The notes below the pieces were generated by a model. The model had not been told where the DNA came from, searched no databases, and saw nothing but the letters and a program-made list of their open reading frames with translations. 64,000 nt of DNA from Dictyobacter kobayashii. GTDB lineage: Bacteria > Chloroflexota > Ktedonobacteria > Ktedonobacterales > Ktedonobacteraceae. The position numbers and the translations under genes were made by a program. Shown piece by piece: positions 43,548 through 52,723 of this stretch. Every line of letters begins with the position of its first letter. The first letter of the stretch is position 1. Where the stretch lies: contig NZ_BIFS01000002.1 in the NCBI RefSeq assembly GCF_003967555.1, positions 2,046,001 through 2,110,000 on the forward strand, given 5' to 3'.

Positions 43548-44888
43548 ATGAAGGCGCAAATCATTACTGATCGCCAGCAATGGAATGACTTTGTGGCGGC
43601 GTCCGAATTATGTAATCTCACCCAGACCTATGAGTGGGGCGAGCTGATGAGTAAGCGCCATTCCGATTCGTTGCACGTTGGGGTGGTGAAGGATGATGGT
43701 TCCCTTTGTGCTGTTATGCTTGTGCTCGTATCTACCGTGCCTGCCCTGCGCGTCCCTTATTTTTACGCTCCGCGTGGCCCTATTGTGGAAGATCCTGCTT
43801 CGCCAGCCATGACATTATTGCTTAATTTCGTCAAGGCTGAGGCGCATAAGCGTGGCGCCTGTATGTTAAAGGTAGAGCCAGGTGTACCTGACGATGATAG
43901 AACCTGGCTGAATGCGCTCCGCCATTATGGCTTTCGCTCCATCCCCTATGCTCATCATTTACGCCATGAGTGGGTGACAGATATCCGTGCCGACGAGCAA
44001 GAGTTGATGTCTAAAATGCATAAAAAGACACGACAATATATCCGTACATCCGCACGCACCGGTGTTGTTATTCGTGAAAGCCACGAGCAGTCCGGCATCG
44101 ACGCTTTTTACCGTATCTATTGTGAGACAGGTGAGCGTAGTGAGTTTATGGTACTCAATAAAGAGTACTACGAGAATTTCTTGCGCCTGTACAAAGATAA
44201 CGCAGCGCTACTGATTGCTGAATATGATAATCGCATCATCGCGGCCGCGATCGTGGTTCGCCTGGGACGTTGGAGTTGGAATATGTACGAAGCCGCCTCT
44301 GATGAATCACGCGAGATGCGCGTCAACTACTTATTGCAATGGCAGCGTATCCTCTGGGCGAAGTCCCATGGCTGCTGGTATTTTAACTCACGTGGCATAC
44401 CCGATGTGCTCGAAGAGGGCAATGAGCTCTACGGAGTCTATAATTTCAAACGCGGTTTTGGTGGCTATGCCATGCGCTCATTAGAGACGCAGGATCTGGT
44501 TTATCGTCCCTTAGTCTACAAGACATATCGGACTTTGCTTGATGGTAAACACTGGTACGAAGAGAGGCAAGCCGAAAAGAAAAAGGCCGAGGAGAAGAAA
44601 AAGGCTGCGCAGAAGCAGGCTGTTCGTGAAGCGGCTCAGCAAGCGCTTCCAACTCCAGCCGCTTCAGCTCAGGAGAAAACGTCCGCGCAGAAAGTTCCCG
44701 CAGCTGTAACTTCCATGCCTCAGATACCAGAGACACCGCGTCCAGAAGCCGTAGCGAATGCCCAGAAATTACCCCAGGTACCAGAGACGCCCCGCCCTGC
44801 AGCTACTGACAGGCCCCGCAAACAGAAAAAAGCCCCCAAACCAGCAGCAGAGCAGCCTCTCGAAGTAGAAAACACCTCTGGCAAATAA
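43548..44888 (+). CDS. FemAB/FemX-type peptidoglycan bridge aminoacyltransferase
   Basis: 446-aa cytoplasmic transferase that adds amino acids from tRNA to the lipid II stem peptide. Two GNAT-like halves: QTYEWGELMSKRHSDSLHVGVV ... VPYFYAPRGPIVED, KVEPGVPDDD; then LMSKMHKKTRQYIRTSARTGVVIRE, YENFLRLYKDNAALLIAEYDNRIIAAAIVV, YEAASDESREMRVNYLLQWQ and YNFKRGFGG, all typical. After residue ~340 a ~100-residue tail of charged KKAEEKKKAAQKQ and Pro/Ala-rich repeats (two near-identical PQ(I/V)PETPRP units) is added. ATG 43548 follows AAGGATAGAG. It suggests an indirectly cross-linked wall, as in Gram-positive bacteria. Confidence 0.92.
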   Translation: MKAQIITDRQQWNDFVAASELCNLTQTYEWGELMSKRHSDSLHVGVVKDDGSLCAVMLVLVSTVPALRVPYFYAPRGPIVEDPASPAMTLLLNFVKAEAHKRGACMLKVEPGVPDDDRTWLNALRHYGFRSIPYAHHLRHEWVTDIRADEQELMSKMHKKTRQYIRTSARTGVVIRESHEQSGIDAFYRIYCETGERSEFMVLNKEYYENFLRLYKDNAALLIAEYDNRIIAAAIVVRLGRWSWNMYEAASDESREMRVNYLLQWQRILWAKSHGCWYFNSRGIPDVLEEGNELYGVYNFKRGFGGYAMRSLETQDLVYRPLVYKTYRTLLDGKHWYEERQAEKKKAEEKKKAAQKQAVREAAQQALPTPAASAQEKTSAQKVPAAVTSMPQIPETPRPEAVANAQKLPQVPETPRPAATDRPRKQKKAPKPAAEQPLEVENTSGK

Positions 44889-44963
44889 ACCTTATTGCTG
44901 TTCAAGTGCAAAAATGAGATTTTAATGTGCTTGTAGCAATAAGGTTTCGGTATGCTTGTATAG

Positions 44964-45026
44964 ACGGTTTTAATATGTTGGCCACAAATGCGCACAGCGC
45001 ATTTGTGGCCAACATATTAAAACCGT
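44964..45026. repeat. 63-bp perfect palindrome, 30-bp arms
   Basis: Arms start ACGGTTTTAATATGTTGGCC and are perfectly complementary around a 3-nt centre, ACA. It lies between the convergent FemAB and LysM genes. Much longer than a terminator stem and without a trailing U-tract of its own. Confidence 0.95.
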
Positions 45027-45058
45027 TCGGGCACGTCAGCGCCCGCACGCAAAAACAA

Positions 45059-45100
45059 AAAGAAAAAGCCCCGGAAAAACTTCCGGAGCTTCTTCTTTTT
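45059..45100. terminator. Bidirectional terminator between FemAB and LysM genes
   Basis: AGAAAAAGC-CCCGGAA pairs with TTCCGGA-GCTTCTTCTTTTT around a short loop; A/T-runs flank both sides, so it can end the FemAB transcript from the left and the LysM gene from the right. Confidence 0.85.
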
Positions 45101-45172
45101 GTGGACGTCAATTTAACGGAGTTGTCTAAAAACTTAAATTAACACATCTAATGCTGTCAAAGGTAATCTACC

Positions 45173-45976
45173 TTATTGACACGTCCACTCACGCCAGCTA
45201 TAGCCATCGCGCACGAATATGTCGTGGGCAGCAATAATATTGGCCCTGGCATCATAAGGAGACATTCCAGCCTGCGAGGTGGTACCCCACGTACTCGGAT
45301 ACAGGATCTGGAACAGGCCTGCGGCGTGGCTTCCACCAATTGAATAAGCATTGGTGGCACCAGGATTCATCCCTGATTCACACGCGGCAATATGTTTGGC
45401 CCCCGCCGCATAGGATCCGAAGATCTCATCAATCATTCCGTTGATGTCGGAGCTTGCAGCAACTGCAGGCGCAGGAGCGGCGGCTGGTGGAGCGGCCGGA
45501 ACTGGCGTTGGTACGACGGGCGCGGGTGTCGGCACAGCCGGAGCTGGTGTCGGAACGACCGGGGCCGGTGTCGGAGCTGCTGGAGCAACTGGCGCTTTCT
45601 TAGAAGCTGTGCGGGCGGCTGTCGCATTGTCAACACAAATCTTCTGGTTGATAAAAATGAGATTTGGATTGGTAATGCTATTAATGGATGCTAGCGTCAA
45701 CCAGCTAGCAGTGTAGCGTTTGGCGATCTGACTTAATGTGTCACCTGCTACTACTTTATAGGAGTTAGTACAACTGGTAACAGCCTGCGCTGTATGCGTA
45801 GTGGCCGTATGTGCCGTAGCCGGTGCTGCGTATGCCATATTAGGAGCTGCTAGACTTACACCCAATGTGGCACCAAGTATACTTAAGGTTCCCATAACTA
45901 CATTTAAACGATTTTTCTTCGACTGTTTTGATTTCTCCAAACGTAAAAAGTTTTTAAGGTAATGGTTTACTTGCAA
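45173..45976 (-). CDS. Secreted LysM + lytic-transglycosylase-like wall enzyme
   Basis: ~267-aa secreted protein. A basic N-terminus and hydrophobic helix (TLSILGATLGVSLAAPNMAYA) form a signal peptide; one LysM domain (SYKVVAGDTLSQIAKRYTASWLTLASINSITNPNLIFINQKICV) binds peptidoglycan; a linker of PTPAPVV-type repeats follows; the C-terminal ~75 residues (IAACESGMNPGATNAYSIGGSHAAGLFQILYPSTWGT) form a lysozyme-like/Rpf-like fold with the catalytic Glu in ACESG. Probably cleaves glycan for growth. TTG 45976 is chosen (GTGAGG 5 nt before); TTG 46000 is also open. The leader upstream has three hairpins. Confidence 0.88.
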   Translation of the reverse strand: MQVNHYLKNFLRLEKSKQSKKNRLNVVMGTLSILGATLGVSLAAPNMAYAAPATAHTATTHTAQAVTSCTNSYKVVAGDTLSQIAKRYTASWLTLASINSITNPNLIFINQKICVDNATAARTASKKAPVAPAAPTPAPVVPTPAPAVPTPAPVVPTPVPAAPPAAAPAPAVAASSDINGMIDEIFGSYAAGAKHIAACESGMNPGATNAYSIGGSHAAGLFQILYPSTWGTTSQAGMSPYDARANIIAAHDIFVRDGYSWREWTCQ

Positions 45977-46008
45977 TATTTCCTCACTTCGAGTAGACAA
46001 CTTCCGGT

Positions 46009-46063
46009 CCCGCTACGCGGGGTTCCTCTCCACACGGCTATGCCGCATGGCCTGTTGTTCAGG
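46009..46063 (-). promoter_or_regulatory. Structured 5' leader of the LysM gene
   Basis: Three adjacent hairpins: CCCGC-TAC-GCGGG (46009-46021), a 9-bp stem with two wobble pairs at 46030-46050 (CCACACGGC with GCCGCATGG), and CCTG-TTGTT-CAGG (46051-46063), just before the start codons on the reverse strand. Wall-lytic genes of this type are often under riboswitches, but this does not match the c-di-AMP or c-di-GMP consensus I know. Confidence 0.5.
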
Positions 46064-46336
46064 TCGTCGTAGGAACATTGTTAGAATACCATGAAACGCG
46101 TTGATATGTATAGAAATATAGATTTTGATGGCCTTAATTACCTATTAACATAATTAAGGATATATAAATGTCCAGTAAGGTAAGTGTAAAAAAGCCTTTT
46201 AGAGCCCAGAATTCCAGATAGAAGCCAGTAATTTTTTCATAGTATTAACTGTTAACAAATTATCCTTTCATTCGATACTACTATTGGATACCTATAAATG
46301 TTTTTCTGCTAATAAATATTAGACAGGAGCCTGTGC

Positions 46337-47329
46337 ATGGAGCGCCGCGTTTTTGCCGTTGTACTGATAATAATTCTTTTACTATTCGGGTCTACGTGCT
46401 ATATTTTTACATTTACTCCTATCAATGCTCAGATTATGGACACTCTGGGTTCATTGAATCCCACTCCCACACCCACGCCAGAGCCTACTCCCACTCCCTT
46501 ACCAACTCCGGAACCGACGCCAACACCACTTCCGACACCCACGCCGACGCCGCGAGGCATGATGCCGCAATCCCAGGCCTCGGCAATCTATATGGTGGAT
46601 GGCAATACTAATGCCGTGTTGTCTAACGTCAATGGGACTCAGGTCCTCCCGATGGCCAGTACGGTAAAAATTATGACAGCTATGTTGACAATTGAAGACG
46701 TAGGACTCGACCAAAAAGTCACAATTCCACAGGACGCGGTTGATCGTACGGCGGATGGCACTGCCAGTACCGCACAATTGCATGTAGGCGATATCATTAA
46801 GGTCAGGGATCTTTTGTATGGCGCATTGTTGCCTTCCGGGGCTGATGCTGCTACCGCCCTGGCCGATTATGTTGGTGGCTCTACCCCCAATTTTGTACAA
46901 ATGATGAACAGCAAGGCTGCCGTGTTGGGGCTAACCCAGACCCATTTTGTGGACCCCGATGGCCTGACGATCGATGGCGATGTCAGTATGACCAGCGCGG
47001 CGGATTTAACGAAGTTAGCTGAATATGCCATGGCGAATAGTACCTTTGCCACTATCGTTCAGCAAACCTCTTATGATCTCGCGCCAACCATGTACCATCG
47101 CAAATATCATTGGACGACCACTAATGGCTTGCTCACTGACTATCCTGGTATGCTGGGAGTGAAGACAGGGCATTCCAGTCGCGCTGGCTATTGCCTGGCC
47201 TTTGCCGCCGCTCGCGATGGACACTATATAGTAGGGGCGATCTTAAATAGTACCGATGAAGCCCAGCGCAACCTGGATGTGTCGAATTTGCTAGACTGGG
47301 GCTTCTCGAAACTCAGCGGCAAATTTTAG
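46337..47329 (+). CDS. D-alanyl-D-alanine carboxypeptidase, peptidase S11
   Basis: 330-aa exported penicillin-binding protein that trims the terminal D-Ala of stem peptides. An N-terminal transmembrane signal-anchor (VFAVVLIIILLLFGSTCYIF) is followed by a PT-rich stalk (repeated TPTPEPTPTPLP) at ~42-72. Catalytic motif 1 is STVK in LPMASTVKIMTAML, motif 3 is KTG in GVKTGHSSRAG. Motif 2, normally SxN, reads SGAD (LLPSGADAATALADY), so the Asn is replaced by Ala. AGGAG precedes ATG 46337. It is divergent from the LysM enzyme, fitting a wall-growth locus. Confidence 0.92.
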   Translation: MERRVFAVVLIIILLLFGSTCYIFTFTPINAQIMDTLGSLNPTPTPTPEPTPTPLPTPEPTPTPLPTPTPTPRGMMPQSQASAIYMVDGNTNAVLSNVNGTQVLPMASTVKIMTAMLTIEDVGLDQKVTIPQDAVDRTADGTASTAQLHVGDIIKVRDLLYGALLPSGADAATALADYVGGSTPNFVQMMNSKAAVLGLTQTHFVDPDGLTIDGDVSMTSAADLTKLAEYAMANSTFATIVQQTSYDLAPTMYHRKYHWTTTNGLLTDYPGMLGVKTGHSSRAGYCLAFAAARDGHYIVGAILNSTDEAQRNLDVSNLLDWGFSKLSGKF

Positions 47330-47528
47330 CGGAAATTAGTTATAGATAGTAGCATATATGGGCTTACAACTGGATACTTTTAGCCAGCTAAATCGCTCTT
47401 AGCACCCTTCACGCCTTGCTTTAGTTGTGAAAAGGTAGAACATATGTGTGATATACTACATTGTGTCTTTTTAATTTGAAGGTACTAATAGTATATTTCT
47501 CTAAATGCTGAGAAGCGAGGCTATAAGT

Positions 47529-47933
47529 ATGTCTGCCCGTATCGTGGTGATAAACGATGACGAATCTATTCTTGACTTATTTCGCATGCTCCTTGAAGGC
47601 GAAGGCTATGAAGTCTTAACTTCAGTGGAAACGATGGAGAATGTTGAAGATGTTGAGCGACTCAAGCCGGACCTTGTGATTCTCGATCTAAAAATTGGCA
47701 TGCAGCAAGAAGGGTGGACAATGATGCAGAAACTGCGTATGTACCCGCCCACCAAGGCCGTGCCGATCATTCTCTGTACAGCCGCCTTAAATGAAGTACG
47801 TGAGCAGGAATCTGTCTTAGAGGATAAAGGGATACCGGTTGTCTACAAGCCTTTTGATATTGATGAAATTCTAAAAGCCATTCACAGTGTCCTGCCTGAT
47901 CCCGATAAGAAGGCTTCCTCACACAAAAAGTAG
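47529..47933 (+). CDS. Single-domain response regulator
   Basis: 134-aa receiver domain with no output domain. Acid pocket VVINDDESILDLF, phospho-Asp in LVILDLKIG, Thr in ILCTAAL and Lys in VVYKPFDIDEIL. ATG 47529 follows GCGAGGCTATAAG. It has no adjacent kinase; it may act with one of the orphan kinases by protein-protein contact. Terminator follows at 47945. Confidence 0.93.
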   Translation: MSARIVVINDDESILDLFRMLLEGEGYEVLTSVETMENVEDVERLKPDLVILDLKIGMQQEGWTMMQKLRMYPPTKAVPIILCTAALNEVREQESVLEDKGIPVVYKPFDIDEILKAIHSVLPDPDKKASSHKK

Positions 47934-47944
47934 CCTTGCTGCTA

Positions 47945-47980
47945 TAACGCCCGGACAGAAGTTACTCTGCCCGGGCGTTA
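47945..47980. terminator. Terminator
   Basis: TAACGCCCGG pairs with CCGGGCGTTA with partly paired AGA/TCT inside. It stands between the response regulator and the convergent sugar permease operon and may serve both; U-tracts are weak. Confidence 0.75.
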
Positions 47981-48023
47981 TGCTGCTATGAAGCAATCTG
48001 CCGGCTCTAGAAAATTTCAAGCC

Positions 48024-48856
48024 TTAGAACTTCAAGGCTCCAGCTGAGATGTTCGCGATGAACTGGCGTGCCCCCAGGAAGAAAATGATGATCAATGGTA
48101 TCGTTGACATCAAAGTACCCGCCATGACCATGCTGTAGTCGGTACCATAGACGCCATTTAACTGTGCCAGGGCGATCTGCAGGGTATAGGTCCTGGGATC
48201 ATTGAGCACAATCAAAGGCCACAGGTAGTCGTTCCAGGCATTAATGAAGGTAATTACGCCCAGGAAGCCCAGCGCGGCCTGAGCGCTGGCAGGGCAACGC
48301 TCCAATAGAGGCGCAGGTGGCTACAGCCATCGATGCGGCCTGCATCAATCAGGTCGGTATGAATGGCTGAAAGCGAATACTGGCGCATCCAGAAGATGCC
48401 GAAAGCGGTCACCATGCTAGGAATGATCAAGGGTAAGAAGGTGCCGATCCAGCCCAGGTCAGCCATGATCACAAAGGAAGCGACCAACGAACCTGCGGTT
48501 GGAATGATCATCGTGCCCAACAGAATCACGAACAGAATTTTTTTGCCGGGGAACTCAAATTTGGCAAAAGTGAAGCCAGCAATTGAACAGAAGAAGAGCA
48601 CCAGTACCGTGACGCTAACCGCGATCAGCAATGTATTGCCAAAGTTGGTCAGGAAATCAATATTTTGGAGCACATGTGAAATGTTGACCCATAATTGGTC
48701 CCCAAAGATAATTTTGGGTGGAATACGGTAGATATCACTGGTCGTATTGGTCGACATCACGATCATCCAATAAAATGGAAAGACCGATGCCAGCAAGAAT
48801 ATTAACAGGATCAAATGGGTAATGATCCGTTGTGTACGTGTACCATAATCTTTCAT
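48024..48856 (-). pseudogene. Sugar ABC permease, MalG/UgpE type, one frameshift
   Basis: Second permease of a CUT1 sugar importer, ~278 aa after correction. From ATG 48856: FPFYWMIVMSTNTTSDIY, FAKFEFPGKKILFVILLGTMIIPTAG, DLIDAGRIDGCSHLRLYWSVALPALRP. Here, at ~48276, one base is missing and the next frame continues ALGFLGVITFINAWNDYLWPLIVLNDP to FIANISAGALKF. The gap is in a C/G-rich run (AGGCC/GCG). Paralogue of 26191-27054 with the same altered EAA loop. Downstream-most gene of its operon. Confidence 0.9.
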
Positions 48857-48874
48857 CGCATCGACTCCTTCGTC

Positions 48875-49812
48875 TTAGTTATCACCGCGCTGCACGATTT
48901 TCCAGTTTACGAAAGTAAAGGCCAGCAGGATAAAGAACATGATCCAACTGACGGCGGCCCGTAGCCATAGTGGTATGTGGAGAAAGATTGCCAGTATTGA
49001 TACAGCGACATCGTCAAGCCCTGGTTACCGACGCCACCATTATCTGTGTAGAGAATTTTTGGCTCGGTAAAGAGGGTCAGGCCTCCAATGGTGGAGGAGA
49101 TGACGGTGAAGAGGATAACCGGTCGTAGCAGTGGGATGGTGATGCGGAAAAAGATGTTGATTGAGTTGGCTCCATCCAGGCGCGCAGCCTCATAGAAATC
49201 GGTGGGAATGCTTTGCAGGCCAGCCATATAGACCAGGGAATTATAGCCGACCCAGCGCCAGATGACGAGGAGGGCGATCGCCCATTTCATGGCCCAGAAA
49301 TCACTGAGCCATTGTACGGCTGGCAGGTGCAGGGCGGTCAACACAGTGTTGAACAGACCGAACTGGGCGCCAAAGAATGAATTGAAGATCAGGGTAATTG
49401 CGACAATTGAGGTAATGTTTGGTAGGAAGTAGGCGATCTGGTAAGCAAACTTGGAGCGTGTCCTCTGGTTGAGCAGGAAGGCCATAATCAATGCCAGGAA
49501 GAGCATGGGGATGGTTGACATAAACCAGATTTCGAAGGTGTTGAGGATGGCGGTGCCAAATTTGGGATCGTTGAAAGCAAAGGTGAAATTGTTAAAACCG
49601 ATAAAGGTCATCTTACCAATACCGTCCCATTGCTGGAAGGCCAGGTAGAGCGAGAAGATGGTTGGTACGATGCTAAATACCAGGAAAATGATGAAGTATG
49701 GCGCAATTGACAAATACATAGGGAGGTATTTGCGGAAATTGCTTTTGGGCTTAACGACAGTATTTTGCTGCGTGCCGCTTTGGGATACAGCGACTGGACT
49801 GACACTACTCAT
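48875..49812 (-). pseudogene. Sugar ABC permease, MalF/UgpA type, one frameshift
   Basis: First permease of the second sugar importer, 313 codons after correction. ATG 49812 follows AAGGAGG. EAA loop: YEAARLDGANSINIFFRITIPLLRPV. Near the end, one G is missing from the run at 48958-48960: after YHYGYG the displaced frame soon stops, while the correct one gives AAVSWIMFFILLAFTFVNWKIVQRGDN to a stop at 48875-48877. Only the last helix is affected. Paralogue of 25222-26175. 18 nt separate it from the next permease. Confidence 0.9.
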
Positions 49813-49849
49813 ATGTCTTTTTCCTCCTTCTTTGGATCAAAGGCTATGA

Positions 49850-51130
49850 TTACCGTAACAGTTGTCTCTGGATTTCTGTTTGAGCGTCATTCCAGGCCTG
49901 ATCGGGGCTTTTATTCTGCAGGGCTATCAGGCTCAATTGATCGCTATAAGCTCCCGCGACGATATCGCTGTAAGCATTGAAGTAGAAGCGAGGAATATCT
50001 TTCGCTGCCACCGAGAAGACCTGGTTGGTGTCCTGGCCGCCATAAAAATCCTCATTAGAGTTCATACCAGGCTGATCGAAGGTGCTAAGGGTTGAAGGGA
50101 ATAGCTGGAGTGACTTGTAGGCGGTCAGTTGATTGGTGGGGTTTTCGAGCCATTTTACCACTTCAAACGCTTCTTGTGGATGAGCACTGGCCTTGGTCAC
50201 AGCGAGGAATGAACCACCCGAGTTGCCATCTCCACCTGGATTGCGTGCAATGCGCCACTGGCCCTTGGTATTGGGCGCGGCATCCTGCAATATCTGCTTC
50301 ATCCAGACGGCTCCGACAAATGAAGCGATGGTGCCATTGCTGACGCCTGCATTCCATTCCGTGGTCCAGTTCGCAATATTCGCGCTGATACCATCTTGTT
50401 TGACCTGATTGGCCAGTGTCCAGGCCTGTTTCACGATATCCTGGGTCCCAATATAGTGATCCGAACGATCAAAATATTGTAGCGCATGTTGGCCGACCGA
50501 TTGGCTAAAGACGTTGTTGATGTTATCAAACATAAACACTTTGCCATTTGTGGCTTGTTTTAGTTTCAGGCCCGCCTGAATATAATCATCCCAGGTCTTA
50601 AGCTGATTGGTAACTGCTTGAGGATCAGTAGGCAAGCCCGCTTTGGCAAAGAGATCCGCGCGATAGAAGAGGGCGGTTGGACCTGTATCCATCGGCAGGG
50701 CGATCAGCCTGCCACCTGGGGCGACTCCCAGATTCCATTTCCAGTCCAGGTACTGCGACTTGATGGAGTCCGCGCCCAGGGTACGTAGATCGACAAATTG
50801 GTCTTCATCCGGAAAATAGGTGGCGATATTGGAGTTGATGCCGAGTATATCAGGAACACCGTGATGTCCAGCCATGGATGTCCTGACTTTGCTGTCGTAA
50901 TCGGTAATCTTTTCGGCGTGCAGATCGATATTAGGAAATACTCTCCCTACCTGCTGAATGAGCGAATCATCAATTGAGCGGTTCCAATACCACATGGTGA
51001 GCTGAATCTTTTGATTGGGACCTGCCCCGGTGCAGGCGCTCAGCGCAACTGAGAAGAGTGCCAGTAAGCATAAGATACCCCGCAGCGATGTGTTTATCTT
51101 ACGCGAAGAGCGATTGCTGGTGCGATTCAT
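49850..51130 (-). CDS. Sugar-binding lipoprotein (SBP family 1)
   Basis: ~426-aa lipid-anchored receptor of the second CUT1 importer. Signal with lipobox LSAC (FSVALSACTG); then TMWYWNRSIDD, DYDSKVRTSMAGHHGVPDILGINSN, ATYFPDEDQFVDLRTLG, PMDTGPTALFYRADLF, GNSGGSFLAVTKAS and a full C-lobe. It matches the frameshifted receptor at 23907-25195 nearly block by block. ATG at 51130 (or 51133) is preferred with GAGG just upstream. No ATPase in the operon. Gene order SBP-F-G follows a LacI-type regulator that probably senses the sugar. Confidence 0.94.
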   Translation of the reverse strand: MNRTSNRSSRKINTSLRGILCLLALFSVALSACTGAGPNQKIQLTMWYWNRSIDDSLIQQVGRVFPNIDLHAEKITDYDSKVRTSMAGHHGVPDILGINSNIATYFPDEDQFVDLRTLGADSIKSQYLDWKWNLGVAPGGRLIALPMDTGPTALFYRADLFAKAGLPTDPQAVTNQLKTWDDYIQAGLKLKQATNGKVFMFDNINNVFSQSVGQHALQYFDRSDHYIGTQDIVKQAWTLANQVKQDGISANIANWTTEWNAGVSNGTIASFVGAVWMKQILQDAAPNTKGQWRIARNPGGDGNSGGSFLAVTKASAHPQEAFEVVKWLENPTNQLTAYKSLQLFPSTLSTFDQPGMNSNEDFYGGQDTNQVFSVAAKDIPRFYFNAYSDIVAGAYSDQLSLIALQNKSPDQAWNDAQTEIQRQLLR

Positions 51131-51191
51131 CATGAACCTCACTTTCTGAAACTTTGACCCATGTAATGGTTTCAAACCTGCCTGAACAGTA

Positions 51192-51203
51192 GATAACGTT
51201 TTC
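51192..51203. promoter_or_regulatory. Candidate LacI-type operator before the sugar operon
   Basis: GATAACGTTTTC, a near-palindrome around a central CG (one mismatch), 60 nt upstream of the receptor start. A second palindrome, GGTTTCAAACC, lies at 51169-51179. The rest of the 300-nt gap to the LacI gene shows nothing recognisable. Confidence 0.45.
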
Positions 51204-51437
51204 TTTCCACAATAGATAGCCATTGATAGCGGCTATTAGTTTCTATGCCAGCGCAGCGTTAGTTTGACAGGATATACGGTTGTACGATTTACATTTAAGC
51301 TGTATGAGCTCTGATTCGAACTGGCGGGGAGCCAGGCTGTGAGAGCTATACGAGTGAGCCGATCATAAGCGAAAAACAGTAGATAGAAACGAGGCTGAAG
51401 GGGTAAAAAATTGCACCCTCCTTTCATCAAAGTAGTT

Positions 51438-52448
51438 TTATAGAAGAAGTGGTCCCGTAGATGCGCCTTGAACAAGCGTTGCCGGGAGCACAACCGAATT
51501 TTGTGAATTTGGATGTTTGATTTCATGCAGCAGGAGATTTATTGCTTCTGCTGCCAGGGCCTCGATATCAATTTTAATAGTTGTCAGTGGTGGAGTGGTA
51601 AAGCGTGAAATGGCAATGCCATCAAAGCCAATGATGGAGAGATCCCTGGGAATCTGAATATTCAACTCCCAGGCGGCTGTCATCAGACCCATGGCCATCA
51701 TGTCGTTGGTGGCAAATACCGCTGTGGGTCGATTGGGATGGGTTAATAACTCATAGCCTACGGCTTTGCCTGTTTCCGCATTTGAATGTCCATTCTTCAT
51801 TAGGTCGGTATCAAGCGTAAGATCGTAGGAAGCCAGGGCCGTTTGCAAGCCTTTTATACGTGACCTATGACATAGTTGACCTTCATCGGTCATGTCAGTG
51901 ATCACACCAATACGTCGATGTCCAAGGGAGAGGAGGTGTTCACCTGCCAGGCGACCACCTTCGAAGAAATCATAGGAAATAGCTGGAAAAGGGCAAGGCT
52001 GCATCTCTTCTTCCAGACAATAAATGATCGGTAAATTTGGCAGTTCCATGGCCTGAATAATGTCAAGCGTAATGGCCGCGGAGAAGATAATTACTCCATC
52101 TACACGTCGCAAGGCCAGATCTCGCAGCATCTTTTGCCCCGTCTGATCACCGCTGGAAAATGTAGAGACAAAGACGCGAAAGCCTGCCTGATAGGCCAGG
52201 CATTCCATGGCCGCGGTCATTTCAGCAAAGAAAGGATTATCGATAGATGGGAAAACGAGGCCCAATACGCCGGTCCTTCCCTTAATCAAGCTGCGCGCAA
52301 CCAGATTAGGACTGTAATGAAGTTCCTCGACGTATTGCATAACGCGGGCGCGGGTGGCTGAACTAACCGAGCCTTTGCCTGAAAGTACATTGGAAACGGT
52401 CGTCGCTGTCACGCCCGCTGCCCTGGCGATATCGTAAATAGTGGTCAT
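51438..52448 (-). CDS. LacI-family transcriptional regulator
   Basis: 336-aa repressor. HTH: TIYDIARAAGVTATTVSNVLSGKGSVSSATRARVMQYVEELHYSPNLVARSL with hinge helix; then a periplasmic-binding-protein-like sensor: GLVFPSIDNPFFAEMTAAME, RRVDGVIIFSA, RLAGEHLLSLGHRRIGVITD, AVFATNDMMAMGLMTAAWEL, IIGFDGIAISRFTTPPLTTIKID. It precedes the sugar ABC cassette on the same strand and most likely controls it. Operator-like palindromes occur both upstream of itself and before the receptor. Confidence 0.95.
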   Translation of the reverse strand: MTTIYDIARAAGVTATTVSNVLSGKGSVSSATRARVMQYVEELHYSPNLVARSLIKGRTGVLGLVFPSIDNPFFAEMTAAMECLAYQAGFRVFVSTFSSGDQTGQKMLRDLALRRVDGVIIFSAAITLDIIQAMELPNLPIIYCLEEEMQPCPFPAISYDFFEGGRLAGEHLLSLGHRRIGVITDMTDEGQLCHRSRIKGLQTALASYDLTLDTDLMKNGHSNAETGKAVGYELLTHPNRPTAVFATNDMMAMGLMTAAWELNIQIPRDLSIIGFDGIAISRFTTPPLTTIKIDIEALAAEAINLLLHEIKHPNSQNSVVLPATLVQGASTGPLLL

Positions 52449-52481
52449 AAAGCTCCTTCATCCTTGTAGAAGCTGCTGCAA

Positions 52482-52495
52482 GTTAATCGATAAAC
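52482..52495. promoter_or_regulatory. Candidate LacI-type operator before its own gene
   Basis: GTTAATCGATAAAC, palindromic with one mismatch pair around a central CG, 34 nt upstream of the LacI-type start; AATTATTAATAATT, a perfect palindrome, follows at 52498-52511 and may be part of the AT-rich promoter. Confidence 0.5.
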
Positions 52496-52723
52496 GTAAT
52501 TATTAATAATTGTAATTAACATATTTTCCTGTTGAAGTCAATAGAAATTATTATCTCCACATAGACAAAAGCCCTATTGTTGGGTAAAATTGTTAAATTG
52601 GATTTACACTTATTAATATTAACTTAATAATTTTGGCTGTTACAGTCGGAGCGTATTTGATTCCCATGCCTATGGAGATCAAATCGTTTCTTTGCGGACA
52701 TGCGCATGCGCGCCCGAACCTTT

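Noticed and set aside
45392..45716. Gly/Ala-rich forward ORFs opposite the LysM gene
   Set aside because: They are the reverse complement of the Pro/Ala/Thr repeat linker; no start signals and the reverse-strand gene is clear.
46009..46063. c-di-GMP (GEMM) or c-di-AMP (ydaO) riboswitch
   Set aside because: Only a short GTAGCGGG-like similarity exists; the remaining conserved blocks of either aptamer are missing.
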